IMG/VR virus record: IMGVR_UViG_3300022937_003630
Coordinates: 1 to 22,622 of that record
Direction: 5' to 3' (one strand)
DNA from: a virus
Length of the DNA stretch: 22,622 nucleotides
The position numbers were made by a program, and so were the translations under genes. This document shows, one piece after another, positions 16,699-22,622 of this stretch. The notes under the pieces are model-generated. The model saw nothing but the letters and a program-made list of their open reading frames with translations. It was not told the DNA's origin and did no database searches. Each line of letters opens with the position of its first letter. Positions within the stretch are counted from its first letter, which is position 1.

Positions 16699-19600
16699 TT
16701 GTCTAATTTTACAAACCTGTTTGTCAATCAGAAGACAGGAAAGATAGAAACAATAGGCGCAACCAAGATCACTGCTCTTGACGTGAGAGCAGGCTCCGCT
16801 CGTGTCGGTGCCGCAGAGATGCCAGGTGCAGACACAAACTTCTTTGTGTCAGGGTCAGTTGAGTCAAAAGCCGCTGGTTCTTTCGGTGTATCAGTTTTCG
16901 GCGGCGATGTTGTAATCTCAGGTTCTCTTTACGGCGGTTCTCCTCTCGAAGTAAGAACGCCTCTCGAAGGATACCAGGGTCTATCTGGATCACTAACTCA
17001 ACTAACTGATGGCAGATCTTATCTTGTCGAGGGAAATCAGGTTCAGATCACAAGCCAGTCAAATGGCCAGATTATTATAGGTGGAACATTTGGTGACCCT
17101 GTTATTGTTTCCATCACTCAAACTAACGATATCACTACGCTTGGAGCTGACGCTGGAACAGGAAATGAAAGAGTTCTTTTTAGTACAGCAGAACCAGGTA
17201 CTACCCCCACCCTAAATACCAATGTTCCCGAATCAGGAATATCTTTCGCGTCTTCAGCAGGAACATTTACAGTTGACAATGCAGGAACATATTTCATAGC
17301 AGTTGCATTCTCTGCAAAAGTTTCTGCAACAACCCAGTATGACGTTAGAATAAAAGTTAATGGTGTAACAAAACATACAAAGAGAAATGGAACAGAGACA
17401 TCAGGAGATCCTGACGAATCAACTTCAATGGTGATTCTAGATCTGTCAGCGAGTGACATCGTCACAGTCACATATGAAGATGATGGAACAGCTGATATCT
17501 TTCCGAATACAGGGACATCGATTTCCATTTTTCGAGCCGGCCCAGGAGGAAATAACTCAGGTTGGACCGACGATGGTGCTGTAGTTAGACTGACAACTTC
17601 TTCTGACAAAGTAGGAATAGGTGATAGCGATCCGACTGCGTTCGGAAGTGATGTGTACCTCTACGTGTCAGGATCATCTCGAAATGACACAACAGGTGTG
17701 ACTGTCTTTGGCGGTGATGTTGTTATCTCCGGCACACTGCACGGTGGATCTCCTCTAAAGATTGCAACAGAAGGTATCAAGCTTGGAGATCAAAGGATTC
17801 ACCAGACTGAGCCTGGAAAAATTACTTTGGGTGAAAATGTCCACTTTGACTCAGAAAGTCTTCACTTTGGTGATCATAAAATTAAAGATGAGGGCGGATT
17901 TTTAAAGTTCGATAGTAACAATTTCAAGATTGGAGATCACGAATTTTCCCATGATGCAGGAGTGCTTCACTTTGGAAATCAGGATCAAGACACTAAAATA
18001 GGTGATATCAGAGTAAGAAAGAATACTTTATCTACTTTTTCTGAGATGCCGCTTATTCTCGGTGCTGATACACACGATTTTGTCATTATTGAGAACAAAT
18101 TAGTAGTTACAGGATCTACTTGTATTATTGGTGATATCGATGTCGAAGGCTGTCTTAGAAGTTTACACAACTCGATCACAGGATCTCTCCAGAAAGTGAT
18201 GGACGGATCTTCATATCTTGCTGCAGGCACAGGCATCAATATCGTAACCCAATCAAACGGACAGATCGTCATCTCCACATCAGGGACAGGACTCGGAACA
18301 ATTGGTGAATCAGAGGATGCCGACTATTCTGACGGCTTGTTCACAGATTTCAATACTTCAACCCCTATTGGCACCGCTGTTGATAGATTTAACGAAGTGC
18401 TTAAGTCATTAGCACCTGGTCCCGCACCTTCACTTTCTCAGATTAATGCAACTCAGTCTGGTGCTAGTTCAAAACTTTCTTTTGGTGCTACAAGTGAGAT
18501 TGTTGGTTATACTAATGTTAAAGGTGTGGGTGATTTCACACCAGGTGATATTAATTCTCCATTTTTAAATGCAATATTTGGATCTGATGTTAGACTTGGT
18601 GCTATTAACGCCAGCACAAACATAAGCGGGAAAGTAAACGATCATGTGGCAGCAGACTCAGTTAATTATCCCGCTGATTGTTTTGGAGATGCAAATACCG
18701 GCGAGCTGATATTAGAAATCAATGGAGTAGAGCAGCTATCCATTGATCTAGCTGTACCATCGTCTGATAAGCCAGAAACGTCTTTCGGCACGTATCTATC
18801 AGCTTCAGCTCCGTTTTCAGCACACTTTGAGGACGGATCTGAGCTAGACGTCTTTAAGCATAGGCTTGGCACCTTCCTTATTCACTCTGGTGATATGTCA
18901 CCTGGTCACAACTACGCTAGAGTTATACATAGAAAAACTTCTGCTGATGTGGTGACAAACTATATTGATTGGGTGGTCGATGACTATGTCACTCCAATTG
19001 CTGCATCAAACTCGCTGATTCAAAATCTTAACATGACAGGTGATAAAAAGATATCAGGTGTGTCATATCACACAGGTGGTACAGCAGACTATAGCTTGAC
19101 AGTTGACAATGCTTACAAAAATGTCTATTCTAATTCAATCTCAGCGATTACTTTCACTGGATTAAACTGTGCTGCCTCTTATGTCTCTCCTGCTACGGGA
19201 GAACTACCTGAAATCAACGTATCGACGGGTGAGAATGAGACAAAATCTCTTTCTATTAGCGCACTCTTAAATGTTAATGCTTCCAAACTATTAGATGGTT
19301 CAATTACGGCATCGACAAATGTCCTTCATCCGATAAGCGAGAAGTCATTGACGCTTGGTGGAACTAAGTCTGTTTCAAACTTATTAGTTTATAATCTATC
19401 TGATACTGCTACAGACACTTTTGAACCTCTAAGAGGAGAAGATTATCGATTACCTGTCAAAGCTTATGACGGACAATCTGATGTTGATACTCCTTGGGAT
19501 TCAAATGAGTCACTACTTTTAAATGATGGGCTTCTTGTCTATGATGAGAAGTTGGTATCCCCAATAAATGGCGTGAACGGAGGAAACTTTTCTTCTGTTG

Positions 19601-20028
19601 CAAATGGGCCTGTAAGCAACGTAGACTATTCAGGAATAGCGTCAGGCGCAAGAACTTACTATAGAAAGTTTAAAAATAATGCAGGCGGCTCCAAGACTAA
19701 TTTTACTCTAACATTTGCAGGTACGGGTCAAGTTGTTCCAGTTGGGACATCGTTAGCAAGTACAAACAAGTTCACAGTCGCTGTTAAACTACCTCAAAAT
19801 TCAGAAAATCAATCAACCGGATGGATGGATCTGGCTCTTCCTTTCTCTACGGGAGAAGTTGGAGACGGTGATGGATGTCTGGTGGGTACGCTAGGAAGTA
19901 TGGGTCAAGCAACTGAGGGAACTTTTGGAACGCAGTTCTTAAGCGCAAATGATTATTTAGTTATGAAGATCGAGGCAGATGCATCTTGGACAGGAAACAT
20001 TAGTTCGATCACTTTAAATTGGGTATAA
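16699..20028 (+). CDS. Modular tail fibre / adhesin protein with C1q-like domain
   Basis: This 1109-residue protein is read from a TTG with GGAG six bases upstream; no in-frame ATG lies nearby. Modules in order: a VFGGDVVISGSLYGGSPL unit (residues 66-83); an SGSL-type unit (LSGSLTQLTDGRSYLVEGNQ, 95-114, ending SNGQIIIGG); a C1q/TNF-like jelly roll (about 143-280, with AGTYFIAVAFSAKVS and SGTSISIFR-like strands); a second VFGGDVVISGTLHGGSPL (336-353); a histidine-rich beta-repeat (about 360-440); and a second SGSL unit (492-526). The C-terminal half is a long beta-rich shaft, ending in FGTQFLSANDYLVMKIEADA then WTGNISSITLNW, a tip domain I recall from other phage fibres. It probably forms trimeric fibres on the baseplate. 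Next to it lies another fibre gene sharing the SGSL module. Confidence 0.78.
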   Translation: MSNFTNLFVNQKTGKIETIGATKITALDVRAGSARVGAAEMPGADTNFFVSGSVESKAAGSFGVSVFGGDVVISGSLYGGSPLEVRTPLEGYQGLSGSLTQLTDGRSYLVEGNQVQITSQSNGQIIIGGTFGDPVIVSITQTNDITTLGADAGTGNERVLFSTAEPGTTPTLNTNVPESGISFASSAGTFTVDNAGTYFIAVAFSAKVSATTQYDVRIKVNGVTKHTKRNGTETSGDPDESTSMVILDLSASDIVTVTYEDDGTADIFPNTGTSISIFRAGPGGNNSGWTDDGAVVRLTTSSDKVGIGDSDPTAFGSDVYLYVSGSSRNDTTGVTVFGGDVVISGTLHGGSPLKIATEGIKLGDQRIHQTEPGKITLGENVHFDSESLHFGDHKIKDEGGFLKFDSNNFKIGDHEFSHDAGVLHFGNQDQDTKIGDIRVRKNTLSTFSEMPLILGADTHDFVIIENKLVVTGSTCIIGDIDVEGCLRSLHNSITGSLQKVMDGSSYLAAGTGINIVTQSNGQIVISTSGTGLGTIGESEDADYSDGLFTDFNTSTPIGTAVDRFNEVLKSLAPGPAPSLSQINATQSGASSKLSFGATSEIVGYTNVKGVGDFTPGDINSPFLNAIFGSDVRLGAINASTNISGKVNDHVAADSVNYPADCFGDANTGELILEINGVEQLSIDLAVPSSDKPETSFGTYLSASAPFSAHFEDGSELDVFKHRLGTFLIHSGDMSPGHNYARVIHRKTSADVVTNYIDWVVDDYVTPIAASNSLIQNLNMTGDKKISGVSYHTGGTADYSLTVDNAYKNVYSNSISAITFTGLNCAASYVSPATGELPEINVSTGENETKSLSISALLNVNASKLLDGSITASTNVLHPISEKSLTLGGTKSVSNLLVYNLSDTATDTFEPLRGEDYRLPVKAYDGQSDVDTPWDSNESLLLNDGLLVYDEKLVSPINGVNGGNFSSVANGPVSNVDYSGIASGARTYYRKFKNNAGGSKTNFTLTFAGTGQVVPVGTSLASTNKFTVAVKLPQNSENQSTGWMDLALPFSTGEVGDGDGCLVGTLGSMGQATEGTFGTQFLSANDYLVMKIEADASWTGNISSITLNWV
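16879..17085 (+). repeat. First copy of VFGGD and SGSL fibre modules
   Basis: Within the 1109-residue protein, residues 66-83 and 94-129 encode two short modules that recur in this window. The VFGGDVVISG.L.GGSPL unit recurs at 17704-17757. The GSL...DG..YL..G..I.I...SNGQ.. unit recurs at 18172-18276 and, in the next fibre frame, around 20840-20950. The amino-acid similarity is clear by eye, while the DNA has diverged, so these look like old shared modules and not a recent duplication. Confidence 0.75.
17704..17757 (+). repeat. Second copy of VFGGD fibre module
   Basis: Residues 336-353 of the 1109-residue protein read VFGGDVVISGTLHGGSPL, against VFGGDVVISGSLYGGSPL at residues 66-83: 16 of 18 positions are identical. 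Synonymous differences are frequent, so selection acts on the protein. Confidence 0.8.
18172..18276 (+). repeat. Second copy of SGSL fibre module
   Basis: Residues 492-526 of the 1109-residue protein carry SITGSLQKVMDGSSYLAAGT and then INIVTQSNGQIVIS, matching the module at 94-129 of the same protein and the one in the following fibre frame. The spacing GSL-DG-SYL-G-(I/V)x(I/V)-SNGQ is preserved. Confidence 0.75.
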
Positions 20029-20029
20029 G

Positions 20030-20701
20030 ATGGCTTTTGTAAGCGCAACTGAGAGAGACTTAGCTCTTAAGAAAATAGTTGGTAAGGCGCACACATCGCC
20101 TGACAAAGAGATTGCCAATGAAGCACTGTCTAGCGGTCTTACTATATCTGCTCAGACTGTATTTGGAGAACAGGTACCAAGCACACCATCAAAGACGTCT
20201 TTTTATACGATCACTGGAGGTGTTGCTGAGTACGTAAGATTACCTGTCACATTTATACCAGGAACAGATACAGATCAAGGTAGGCATAGTTTCTCTGTTA
20301 GACTTCCTGACGACTATGTTGCAAATAGCTCAAATCCAAAAGCAGGAACAGGATTCTTCGTAAACGGGCAGGAGATATATGAGACCCTAGGTGGAATTCA
20401 ACTTATTCCCACCACGTTCGGATCAGACTACGAAGCTATCCCTCATTACGGTGATATCTCAGCTCTTGAGAGAGTATATCCGCTAGATGAGAGAGACTGG
20501 TCGCTTGATTATTTTAATGGGGTTTTCTTTCAACAAGACCCACCTGGGACAGGAGCTCATGCCCAAAATCCCACTTACATTGATGCTTTTATCTACATCG
20601 GCGATACTCTTGATACAGTTATTGGAGGCTTGTCTGGCGGCGGCGGAGGAGTTTCCGACGGTAGTTTTATCACTATCGAGTCCGAATCAGGAATGTCCTA
20701 A
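20030..20701 (+). CDS. Fibre protein N-terminal (attachment) part, ends at in-frame TAA
   Basis: This 223-residue open frame begins two bases after the stop of the large fibre gene, with only a poor ribosome site. It has a compact N-terminal domain (ATERDLALKKIVGKAHTSPD), a beta-rich middle (YVRLPVTFIPGTDTDQGRHS) and a striking block near residues 135-195 (GIQLIPTTFGSDYEAIPHYG, ERDWSLDYFNGVFFQQDPPG) that I recall as well conserved in marine phage fibres. A glycine hinge (GGLSGGGGG) follows, and then FITIESESGMS. The frame ends at TAA (20699-20701), but the same frame continues after it without another stop for 347 more residues that read as fibre shaft and tip. The product is therefore either a short attachment protein or the first part of a 571-residue fibre. 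Confidence 0.7.
   Translation: MAFVSATERDLALKKIVGKAHTSPDKEIANEALSSGLTISAQTVFGEQVPSTPSKTSFYTITGGVAEYVRLPVTFIPGTDTDQGRHSFSVRLPDDYVANSSNPKAGTGFFVNGQEIYETLGGIQLIPTTFGSDYEAIPHYGDISALERVYPLDERDWSLDYFNGVFFQQDPPGTGAHAQNPTYIDAFIYIGDTLDTVIGGLSGGGGGVSDGSFITIESESGMS
20699..20701 (+). other. In-frame TAA stop inside a fibre reading frame
   Basis: The codons read TCC TAA GAA AGA AAG CTG ACC. The protein sequence on both sides is fibre-like (ESESGMS, then ERKLTIGTGLSGVDGG), and the frame is unchanged across the stop. TAA ends many other genes in this window, so it is not globally reassigned. A substitution, a sequencing error or readthrough would each explain it. Confidence 0.75.
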
Positions 20702-20842
20702 GAAAGAAAGCTGACCATCGGAACAGGTCTGTCAGGAGTAGATGGCGGAGAAAACTCAACTTATGAGATCTCAGTTGACTCGACTGTTGTCCCGCTTCTT
20801 GCAGGCGCCTCTTTTACAGGTGATGTCTCGTTTAACCAGGGA

Positions 20843-21745
20843 TTGTCTGGATCTTTGCAAACCTTGAAAGATGGTAGACCATATCTTGTCGCGGGAAATA
20901 ACATCCAGATTCAATCTGGATCATCTGGCCAAGTAACGATATCAAGTACAGCTACTGGAGGAAATACTGGCTTCACGTCCCTGATATTAGGTGCTGACAC
21001 TCTTGAGGCTTCCGTGTCTGAAGATATCACGTTTGTGGCTGGTAGTGGAATGCAGATATCTGCTGACACCTCGACCAATACAATGACGTTTGAGGTGTCA
21101 GGAAGCACAGTTACTGAGATAATAAAGGTTGGCAATACAACTGAGGAAGTCTTAACAGATAATTCACCAGAAACCCTTTTACCCTTCATTCTAACAGGCA
21201 CTCCAGTTCCAGCAAGCTCTCTTGCTATTTTTATAAATGGAATTAGACTTTCATCTGGCGTGGATTTTACTTACGATGCCGCAATAAAGTCGGTGACAAT
21301 ACCTTCCGACTACAACATAGGAAGTAGAATTATCGCAACTTACAATGAATCTGTTAGCGGTGTTGTTGCAGAGGATGATCCACGCCTCACTGATGATAGA
21401 ACCACCGGAGGAATAAGGACCCAGACAACAATCGTGTCTGTGTCAGGATCTACGGCACCCACTGAGGGACAAGTTCTCATTGCTGAAAGTGATACACAAG
21501 CTTCTTGGGGCGACTTTATGATCTTTAATGAAGTACCCACAGGCATCAAAGATGATGCAAACCAGGACTTCTCTCTCAGCCAGGCACCTTTGAGTGAAAA
21601 TGATATGATGATCTTTGTAAATGGGCTCTTGCAAAAAAATGGAACAAGTTATGATGTGGCCCTCTCGGGAAATACACTGACCTTTGCTGTGCCACCAAAC
21701 GAGTCTGACATGATTTCGGCAACTTATCGACCAAATTATTCTTAA
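20843..21745 (+). CDS. Fibre protein C-terminal (shaft and tip) part, in phase with upstream frame
   Basis: The frame is open from 20702; the first conventional start codon in it is a TTG at 20843, giving 300 residues. That TTG lies in the middle of an SGSL module (GLSGSLQTLKDGRPYLVAGN), directly after AGGGA with no spacing, so it is a poor start. The 47 residues before it (ERKLTIGTGLSGVDGG... then GASFTGDVSFNQG) are also fibre-like, so this is the tail of the upstream frame. After the SGSL unit come two similar tip domains: LAIFINGIRLSSGVDFTY with RIIATYNE, and MMIFVNGLLQKNGTSYDV with MISATYRPNYS. These domains are typical of phage fibre tips. If translated at all, it is most simply explained as a 571-residue fibre separated by the TAA. 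Confidence 0.6.
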   Translation: MSGSLQTLKDGRPYLVAGNNIQIQSGSSGQVTISSTATGGNTGFTSLILGADTLEASVSEDITFVAGSGMQISADTSTNTMTFEVSGSTVTEIIKVGNTTEEVLTDNSPETLLPFILTGTPVPASSLAIFINGIRLSSGVDFTYDAAIKSVTIPSDYNIGSRIIATYNESVSGVVAEDDPRLTDDRTTGGIRTQTTIVSVSGSTAPTEGQVLIAESDTQASWGDFMIFNEVPTGIKDDANQDFSLSQAPLSENDMMIFVNGLLQKNGTSYDVALSGNTLTFAVPPNESDMISATYRPNYS

Positions 21746-21817
21746 AAAAATATTCCTGCCCTCATACTTAATTTTGACTTATTCGCGTTCTTGAAAATTT
21801 CAAACTGAGGAAACTTA
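21746..21817 (+). promoter_or_regulatory. Gap before DUF5659-like gene, weak promoter-like sequence
   Basis: This 72-base gap has TTGACT at 21774-21779, close to a bacterial -35 box, and TACTTA at 21765-21770, similar to the TATTTA elements of the other gaps. No good -10 hexamer follows at the usual spacing. A GAGGA ribosome site lies just before the ATG at 21818. No hairpin followed by a T-tract was found, so I do not call a terminator. Confidence 0.25.
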
Positions 21818-22036
21818 ATGTCATCTAAAATTTATAAGACAAACGATCTTATTCTTGCGTCCTACTTGAAGCACAAAGGGCTTGCTCTTGATTCTTATCA
21901 AAAAGATGCTAAAGGACGTGTGACATTTCAATTTAACGTTTCAGACGAGGACATTGAGAAACTCGTCGTACAATATCTGAACTCTGAGGAGAGAGCATTC
22001 TATGATGAACTAAAAGCTCTAAAGCGGCTCACGTGA
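21818..22036 (+). CDS. DUF5659-like small protein
   Basis: This 72-residue protein has a clear GAGGA ribosome site. The pattern KTNDLILASYLKHKGLAL (residues 7-24), then a strand with VTFQFNVSDED and LVVQYLNSEERAFYDELKAL, matches the DUF5659 family as I recall it ('tnDL.LAaYL..kG', a basic strand, then a helix with 'v..Yln'). Members are small proteins found in phages and bacteria with no assigned function; a nucleic-acid role has been guessed from size but is not shown. The TGA stop lies inside a perfect 12-base palindrome (22027-22038). It stands alone between the fibre frame and the structured leader of the next gene. Confidence 0.65.
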   Translation: MSSKIYKTNDLILASYLKHKGLALDSYQKDAKGRVTFQFNVSDEDIEKLVVQYLNSEERAFYDELKALKRLT

Positions 22037-22038
22037 GC
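22027..22038. repeat. Perfect 12-base palindrome GCTCACGTGAGC
   Basis: GCTCACGTGAGC reads the same on both strands and includes the stop codon (TGA, 22034-22036) of the DUF5659-like gene. It might be a protein-binding site or part of the adjacent RNA structure; no function is known. Confidence 0.6.
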
Positions 22039-22247
22039 TCAAGCCCTCGGCAGCCGCTAAAAATGCCGGGGCAAAAATAGAAATGCACATATAAAACAGA
22101 TATAAAAATACAAATTCAGATCCCTATGCACATGAATATGAACATGCAGACCGCTAAAAGTGTCTGTTGGGCGGTGTAGCACTTTGCCACACACGTCAGG
22201 ACCGATGCGGCTATTAACGCCATATTTTACAATTTAGGAGAATAATA
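22037..22247 (+). other. Structured non-coding leader with twin hairpins
   Basis: These 211 bases have no gene. Hairpin 1 pairs GCCC(T)CGGCA (22043-22052) with TGCCGGGGC (22064-22072): nine pairs with a bulged T and a loop GCCGCTAAAAA. Hairpin 2 pairs CAGAC (22147-22151) with GTCTG (22062+100 to 22066+100, that is 22162-22166), with a loop CGCTAAAAGT. The two share the stretch CAG(A)CCGCTAAAA(G)TG. AGCCGCT (22052-22058) is fully complementary to AGCGGCT at 22023-22029, and ACCGC (22150-22154) to GCGGT (22171-22175), so each loop has a partner outside its stem. A third hairpin spans 22174-22192. Between them is A+T-rich sequence with TAAAAATA (22103-22110), one mismatch from the T4 late promoter TATAAATA. 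It could be a terminator, a processed 5' leader or a regulatory RNA. Confidence 0.5.
22103..22110 (+). promoter_or_regulatory. Possible T4-type late promoter
   Basis: TAAAAATA matches the T4 late-promoter consensus TATAAATA at seven of eight positions and lies about 140 bases before a gene that looks highly expressed. The surroundings are A+T-rich, so the chance of a random match is substantial. Confidence 0.3.
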
Positions 22248-22622
22248 ATGGCAACAAAGAAAATTAGTTTCGCAGCAGGTCACGTGAATAAGGTTGCAGC
22301 AGCGAACCGCTCTAGCCAAACACGTGTTGATGCAGCACAGATGTTCGTTCGCCTCGCTAGCGGCGACTTCATCGATCTGTACGACGCTCTTGAGCAGCTG
22401 AACGATGATCTCGCTTCTGAGGCAGTCGACCGCGCAGCAGGTGATGCAGCACTTCAAGTCAACATCGACGCTGAAGAAGTAGCACGTATTGCAGGCGACT
22501 CCTCTCTTGAGACACGTCTTGGAAGTGAAGAAGCCGCACGCGCAGCAGCTGACAGCTCCATCGACGTAGTCATGGCAGCTATCCAAGCAGACGTTGACGC
22601 TAACGAAGCAGCATCTGACGCA
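22248..22622 (+). CDS. Coiled-coil repeat structural protein, 3' end outside window
   Basis: The ATG at 22248 follows a strong TAGGAG site (22235-22240), and the frame is open to the window edge: 125 residues are visible. After a short start (MATKKISFAAGHVNKVAAAN) the sequence becomes an Ala/Asp/Glu-rich helical repeat: EAVDRAAGDAALQVNIDAEE, then SEEAARAAADSSIDVV and AAIQADVDANEAASDA. Such repeats form long parallel coiled coils in phage fibres and other extended virion proteins. All seven arginines I counted use CGT or CGC, and 22261-22622 is about 54% G+C (196 of 362 by my count), unlike the A+T-rich, AGA-using genes before it. Together with the strong ribosome site this suggests very high expression, or acquisition from another source. 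The rest of the protein is not visible. Confidence 0.8.
   Translation, partial: MATKKISFAAGHVNKVAAANRSSQTRVDAAQMFVRLASGDFIDLYDALEQLNDDLASEAVDRAAGDAALQVNIDAEEVARIAGDSSLETRLGSEEAARAAADSSIDVVMAAIQADVDANEAASDA

Noticed and set aside
16680-16706. ATG at 16680 as the start of the 1109-residue fibre
   Set aside because: It is in another frame and stops after eight codons. The TTG at 16699 has a well-spaced GGAG.
17118-17609. Minus-strand open frame of 163 codons inside the fibre gene
   Set aside because: The + strand here encodes a C1q-like pattern in a continuous 1109-residue frame. The minus frame has no ribosome site or motif.
20699-20701. Global reassignment of TAA as a sense codon
   Set aside because: TAA ends many well-defined genes here (for example at 663, 2862, 3178, 4800, 5854, 9250), so a changed genetic code is not supported.
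20030-20701. Frameshift as the cause of the split fibre
   Set aside because: The fibre-like sequence before and after the stop is in the same frame, so a single stop codon, not an insertion or deletion, separates the parts.
22043-22080. Rho-independent terminator after the DUF5659-like gene
   Set aside because: The hairpin is strong, but it is followed by an A-rich stretch and not by a T-tract on the coding strand. It is kept as a structured element.
22227-22586. Minus-strand open frame of 119 codons, rich in cysteine
   Set aside because: It is antisense to the strong ATG frame at 22248 with TAGGAG. Its many cysteines come from the reverse complement of GCA-type alanine codons in the repeat, so it is an artefact.

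Overview
The window looks like part of the late (virion) gene cluster of a large tailed phage with a contractile tail, broadly T4-like (myovirus morphology). The evidence is a run of recognisable baseplate genes (a gp5/gpV-like spike, a gp25-like wedge protein, a gp6/J-like wedge protein and a gp7/gpI-like wedge protein), followed by large serine/glycine-rich fibre or adhesin proteins and a T4 gp55-like late sigma factor. All genes lie on the + strand and are tightly packed, with TAATG, ATGA and ATGCCTAA junctions. Most of the window is A+T-rich (about 37% G+C on a sampled line) and uses AGA for many arginines. No integrase, tRNA, insertion sequence, CRISPR array or ribosomal RNA was seen. Several fibre modules resemble those I recall from marine phages, so a marine bacterial host is plausible, but the host cannot be read from the sequence.

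Layout. At 1-1833 there are two GT4-type glycosyltransferases, the first cut by the left edge. At 1830-3178 there is a small membrane-anchored protein, a gp55-like sigma factor and a small acidic protein of about gp33 size. At 3178-5854 there is a spike protein, an unrecognised small virion protein and gp25. At 5858-12930 there is the gp6-like protein, a DNRLRE-like stalk protein and a 1226-residue gp7-like protein carrying two LamG-like lectin folds. At 12937-16654 there are two large unrecognised virion proteins. At 16699-21745 there is a 1109-residue modular fibre protein, then a second fibre reading frame divided by an in-frame TAA at 20699-20701. At 21818-22036 there is a small DUF5659-like gene. 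At 22037-22247 there is a structured non-coding leader. From 22248 to the right edge there is the start of a coiled-coil repeat protein.

How the parts fit: the sigma factor would direct RNA polymerase to late promoters, the baseplate genes build the tail end-plate and spike, and the fibre, LamG and C1q-like proteins would decorate it and bind the host. The glycosyltransferases could modify virion proteins, phage DNA or the host surface.

The most unusual points are the stop codon that splits the second fibre frame in phase, the 211-nt leader with two hairpins that show the same CCGCTAAAA loop and have outside complements to it, and the abrupt shift of the last gene to about 54% G+C with only CGY arginine codons.
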